Below are positions 7,122-9,532 of a DNA stretch of 9,532 bases, in pieces (positions within the stretch are counted from its first letter, which is position 1; each line of letters opens with the position of its first letter). A model generated the notes under the pieces. It did no database searches. It was not told where the DNA came from and saw only the letters and a list, made by a program, of their open reading frames with translations. Source of the stretch: Chloroflexota bacterium (GTDB taxonomy: Bacteria; Chloroflexota; Anaerolineae; Ardenticatenales; Ardenticatenaceae); NCBI GenBank assembly GCA_003520455.1, contig DOUV01000851.1, positions 1 to 9,532 of the forward strand. The letters run 5' to 3'. Made by a program: the position numbers and the translations under genes.

Positions 7122-8131
7122 AGATCACCCCGAAGACCCCGTCGAATGAGAGGCCCTTGTCCCTCGGCGAATGCGGCCAGAGCGCCGAGCATCGCCGGTA
7201 GTAGAACGACGAGCGCATGCAAGACCACACCGTAAGCAAGACCGACTGCGGGCGCGACGCCAAAGAGGCTCAAGGTGGCGCGGGCGATGGCATGAAAGAT
7301 GCCAACCTGCCCTGGCGATGCAGGAACCTTGCTTCCAAGCAAGAGGGTGACCAATACGGCTACAGCCGCGAGCCAGGAGATCTGAATCTGGAGAGCCAAC
7401 AGTACAAAGTAGTTTGTCAGGATACCTGTCCCGGCAATGAAAAGGGTCCACCACATCAGGGGGAGCCACAACTTGCGGTGCTGGAAAACACTCAAACCAC
7501 GCAGCGACTGATGGATCACCTCGCCGAATCGCAAGCGGGTACGCCAGTGAGCGTAGCGTTGCGCCAAGGACCCTTGGTTGACCAGGAGCGCGAAAAGAGC
7601 TAGTCCCCCCAGCCCAAGCAAGGCCAGTACTGTGAGAAATGCGACGATGATCCCGCTGTCGCGCAGCCAGTCTGGTAGCGGAATCAGCAAGACAAGAATT
7701 ACAAAGAGTATCGCTACAATCGCTGTATCCAGAATCCGATCGACCACCACCGTCGCCATCGCGAAACTGACACCGGTGCCGCTCGCTCGCGCCACAAGGT
7801 AACCGCGCAAAATCGTCCCGAGCTTCCATGGAAGGATCGTGTTAACCATGTATGAGACCAGGAAGATCCCCGCCAGACGGCGACGCGAGGCAGAATATGG
7901 ATGAAGCAACAAATCCTGCCGAACGATTGTGCCATACCACGAAGCGGCTAGCGCAATCAGTGCCGGCACAATCCACCACCAGACGGTCGTTGCCAGGACG
8001 CTCATCACCGCACCCCAGGAAATGCCGCGCACTGCAATATAGAGACCAACCAGACCGATGACCAGGCTGGCGAGTAGACGTGCGAGTTTCTGGAACTGAA
8101 TATGCCTGGCAAGAGCTACAGTCTCAGCCAT
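7118..8131 (-). CDS. UPF0104 / lysylphosphatidylglycerol synthase TM-like membrane protein (AglD/MprF-N-like)
   Basis: A 337-residue integral membrane protein with about eight helices. Conserved regions for the family are MVNTILPWKLGTILRGYLVA (95-114), VVVDRILDTAIV (128-139) and KVPASPGQVGIFHAIA (268-283). They correspond to the family's P-x-x-x-G...R, 'sv..eR..D' and SPGxxG segments. Homologous domains occur as the flippase part of MprF and as AglD in archaeal N-glycosylation, so a role in handling lipid-linked substrates is plausible but unproved. The family Glu positions are replaced by Thr106 (LGT) and His280 (IFH). Start: ATG 8131 is preferred over the upstream ATG 8158 because AGGA lies 6 bases before it; it overlaps the stop of the upstream gene by 8 bases. 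The end overlaps the next gene by ATGA. Confidence 0.8.
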   Translation of the reverse strand: MAETVALARHIQFQKLARLLASLVIGLVGLYIAVRGISWGAVMSVLATTVWWWIVPALIALAASWYGTIVRQDLLLHPYSASRRRLAGIFLVSYMVNTILPWKLGTILRGYLVARASGTGVSFAMATVVVDRILDTAIVAILFVILVLLIPLPDWLRDSGIIVAFLTVLALLGLGGLALFALLVNQGSLAQRYAHWRTRLRFGEVIHQSLRGLSVFQHRKLWLPLMWWTLFIAGTGILTNYFVLLALQIQISWLAAVAVLVTLLLGSKVPASPGQVGIFHAIARATLSLFGVAPAVGLAYGVVLHALVVLLPAMLGALAAFAEGQGPLIRRGLRGDL

Positions 8132-9470
8132 TATCTGTCCTACGGGCTGCTGCCACAATCAAGCGCCACAAGCAAACCTGGAGGCCGAGAATGAACCAGA
8201 AGACCGCCGTCCCCTTCGTACTATAGATGACGGACGCGTCCACCAGTCCATGCGCCAACACCGCCACGACGGCACCCACGAAACCAATGGCCACTCCGCG
8301 CTGCCAGGCCGAGGCAGCGCGGCGAATCGCCCCGAGGCTCAAAGCGAACCAGGCGTTCAAGGCACCGAACCAGGCAACAAAACCGGGTACTCCAAAATCA
8401 ACCGCCATTTGCAAAAAGGTCTGGTGTGCGTGGGGGATCTGACGACCGGGTAAGTGAAGAAATAGGGGGTAAAGAAGGTTAACAACAACTGGAAACGTAC
8501 CCATCCCGATACCAGTAAACGCAAAATCCTGGATCATATAGATTGCCCGTTGCCATAGCTCCACTCGCTCGGCAAAACCGCCACCAGGCTCGAACGGGAG
8601 CACCTGATCGAGCATGGCTGGCAGGCTGCCAAGGTGTGTGCTAGCGACCACGAGGAGCGGGATCATCAATAGTGAGAGCCATCGGGCGAATCTCACCCGA
8701 ATCAAGAGGACTAAAACAACCGCTCCGCCCGCCCCAATCAACCCCCCCCGGGACTGGGTCAACACCAAAACCATACTCACGACCAGCGCGAGCAAGGCTG
8801 CCACCAGGCGCCATAGCCCGAGGCCATCAATCACCAGTGCGACACCCAACGGGATGAACATGACCAGCAGGCCGGCCGCCACATTGGGGTGGAATCCAAG
8901 CGGGTTAAGCGCCGCTATGTTCAGCTTCGGCAATTGCTCATAGATTCCACCCAACCCGCCCAGCTTGTACACGATCCAGTCGGTTCCAACAACGGTCAGT
9001 ACGGCCACTACAAAGCCGGTGCCTATGAGCACCATCACTGCCCGCCGCATGCGGCGAGGGGTTGCAATTGCATTGACGGTCGTGAAGTAGATCGAAAGCC
9101 CTAACAGATTCACCTTGAAGATGTGCCACGAAAGCGCGTGATCCACCGACGGCCACCAGGCAACCAGGGTCATGCCCAAAAAGGCCAGAAGCGGCCAGTC
9201 TAACGGCGTCATTTGCGTGGGCCGGCCAAAGGCGAGCAGACGTACGACCCACGGCACGATCAAGAAGAGTGCCGCCGCCCGATCAAGGCCGGGCGGGATG
9301 AACGATGATGGCGCGACGATCAGGATAAGCAGCGCCGGCGCGAGCCAGACCGGTTCCCAAGTAGCCAGCGCCCCCCAGAAACCGGCTCCTGGGAATTGTT
9401 TGGCAACGGGAACGAACTCGATATTACCGACGTCAGAGTGACGCTCACTACTTGCAACTGGCGATTCCAC
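8124..9470 (-). CDS. O-antigen ligase / Wzy-type polysaccharide polymerase (PF04932-like)
   Basis: A 448-residue protein with a ~40-residue cytoplasmic N-terminus and about a dozen hydrophobic helices. Family hallmarks: GFHPNVAAGLLVMFIPLG (192-209), LTQSRGGLIG (237-246), RVELWQRAIYMIQDFAFTGIG (302-322, a long outer loop), PHAHQTFLQMAVDFGVPGF (346-364) and a late AHGLVD (406-411). Arg302 and His347/His349 lie where WaaL/Wzy proteins carry their functional outer-face Arg and His residues. It would polymerise or ligate undecaprenyl-linked glycan units outside the membrane. If the host lacks LPS, as Chloroflexota generally do, a Wzy polymerase or a ligase to another acceptor is the better reading. 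The start is GTG 9470: an in-frame TAG lies two codons upstream and the next ATG (Met86/Met100 region) would remove conserved helices. No strong Shine-Dalgarno is seen. First gene of the visible operon. Confidence 0.87.
   Translation of the reverse strand: MESPVASSERHSDVGNIEFVPVAKQFPGAGFWGALATWEPVWLAPALLILIVAPSSFIPPGLDRAAALFLIVPWVVRLLAFGRPTQMTPLDWPLLAFLGMTLVAWWPSVDHALSWHIFKVNLLGLSIYFTTVNAIATPRRMRRAVMVLIGTGFVVAVLTVVGTDWIVYKLGGLGGIYEQLPKLNIAALNPLGFHPNVAAGLLVMFIPLGVALVIDGLGLWRLVAALLALVVSMVLVLTQSRGGLIGAGGAVVLVLLIRVRFARWLSLLMIPLLVVASTHLGSLPAMLDQVLPFEPGGGFAERVELWQRAIYMIQDFAFTGIGMGTFPVVVNLLYPLFLHLPGRQIPHAHQTFLQMAVDFGVPGFVAWFGALNAWFALSLGAIRRAASAWQRGVAIGFVGAVVAVLAHGLVDASVIYSTKGTAVFWFILGLQVCLWRLIVAAARRTDNG
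8138..8141 (-). promoter_or_regulatory. Ribosome binding site deciding the UPF0104 start
   Basis: AGGA on the minus strand is followed by six bases (cagata) and ATG 8131. The alternative ATG at 8158 has no purine-rich stretch at the right distance. The site lies inside the end of the upstream ligase gene. Confidence 0.55.
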
Positions 9471-9492
9471 GCGCTAACACCGTCCCGTCGGC

Positions 9493-9523
9493 TTTATACG
9501 ACGTCACTTTTGAACCGTCTCAA
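9493..9523 (-). promoter_or_regulatory. Possible sigma-70-type promoter for the operon
   Basis: Reading the minus strand, TTGAGA (9518-9523) and TATAAA (9493-9498) each match the -35 and -10 consensus at five of six bases, but the spacer is 19 bases, longer than optimal. Transcription would start near 9486, leaving a leader of about 15 bases before GTG 9470. The rest of 9471-9532 holds no gene that I can see. If the operon starts further upstream this site could be internal or coincidental. Confidence 0.3.
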
Positions 9524-9532
9524 GAAAGCGCG

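Noticed and set aside
7125..7829. 234-residue minus-strand frame overlapping the UPF0104 gene
   Set aside because: Same-strand shadow in another frame; no membrane helices or motifs, while the UPF0104 frame has both.
8132..8158. Upstream ATG 8158 for the UPF0104 gene
   Set aside because: No Shine-Dalgarno at a suitable distance and a larger overlap; ATG 8131 has AGGA six bases upstream.

Overview
The window is one uninterrupted block of seven genes, all on the minus strand, so transcription runs from the right end (about 9.5 kb) to the left edge. It encodes a surface polysaccharide or glycan assembly cluster. The organism is probably a GC-rich bacterium. The families, the mixed GC-rich codon use and the style of the secreted glycosidase suggest a Chloroflexota (Roseiflexus/Chloroflexus-like) genome. 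That assignment is a guess from general resemblance, because no marker gene is present.

Layout in order of transcription: a 62-base leader with a possible sigma-70-type promoter (9471-9532); an O-antigen ligase/Wzy-type membrane polymerase (8124-9470); a UPF0104/lysylphosphatidylglycerol-synthase-TM-like membrane protein (7118-8131); two cytoplasmic GT-B glycosyltransferases (5937-7121 and 4687-5940); two polytopic GT-C-like membrane glycosyltransferases, one DUF2142-like (3257-4690) and one GT39-like (1683-3257); and a secreted lipoprotein carrying a clan-A-like glycoside hydrolase domain (1-1686, open at the left edge). All six gene junctions overlap (8, 4, 4, 4, 1 and 4 bases), so the cluster is almost certainly one translationally coupled operon. 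There is no gene-free stretch longer than 62 bases and no RNA gene, IS element or CRISPR array.

Proposed division of labour, which is inference: the soluble glycosyltransferases build a repeat unit on a lipid carrier at the cytoplasmic face. The GT-C enzymes add sugars from polyprenyl-phosphate donors on the outer face. The Wzy-like protein polymerises or ligates the units, and the lipoprotein glycosidase trims or releases the product, as PslG does in the Pseudomonas Psl operon. No Wzx flippase, chain-length regulator or initiating phosphoglycosyltransferase is visible.

The most unusual observation is at the left end. The last ~58 visible residues of the glycosidase reading frame stop looking like a glycosidase and look instead like transmembrane helices from the C-terminal half of a major-facilitator transporter, in frame and without a stop. 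The same gene shows a change in codon choice at the linker/catalytic-domain border (about 1310), with GGG becoming the dominant glycine codon. The gene therefore looks like a mosaic, made either by a real recombination or deletion or by an assembly join.
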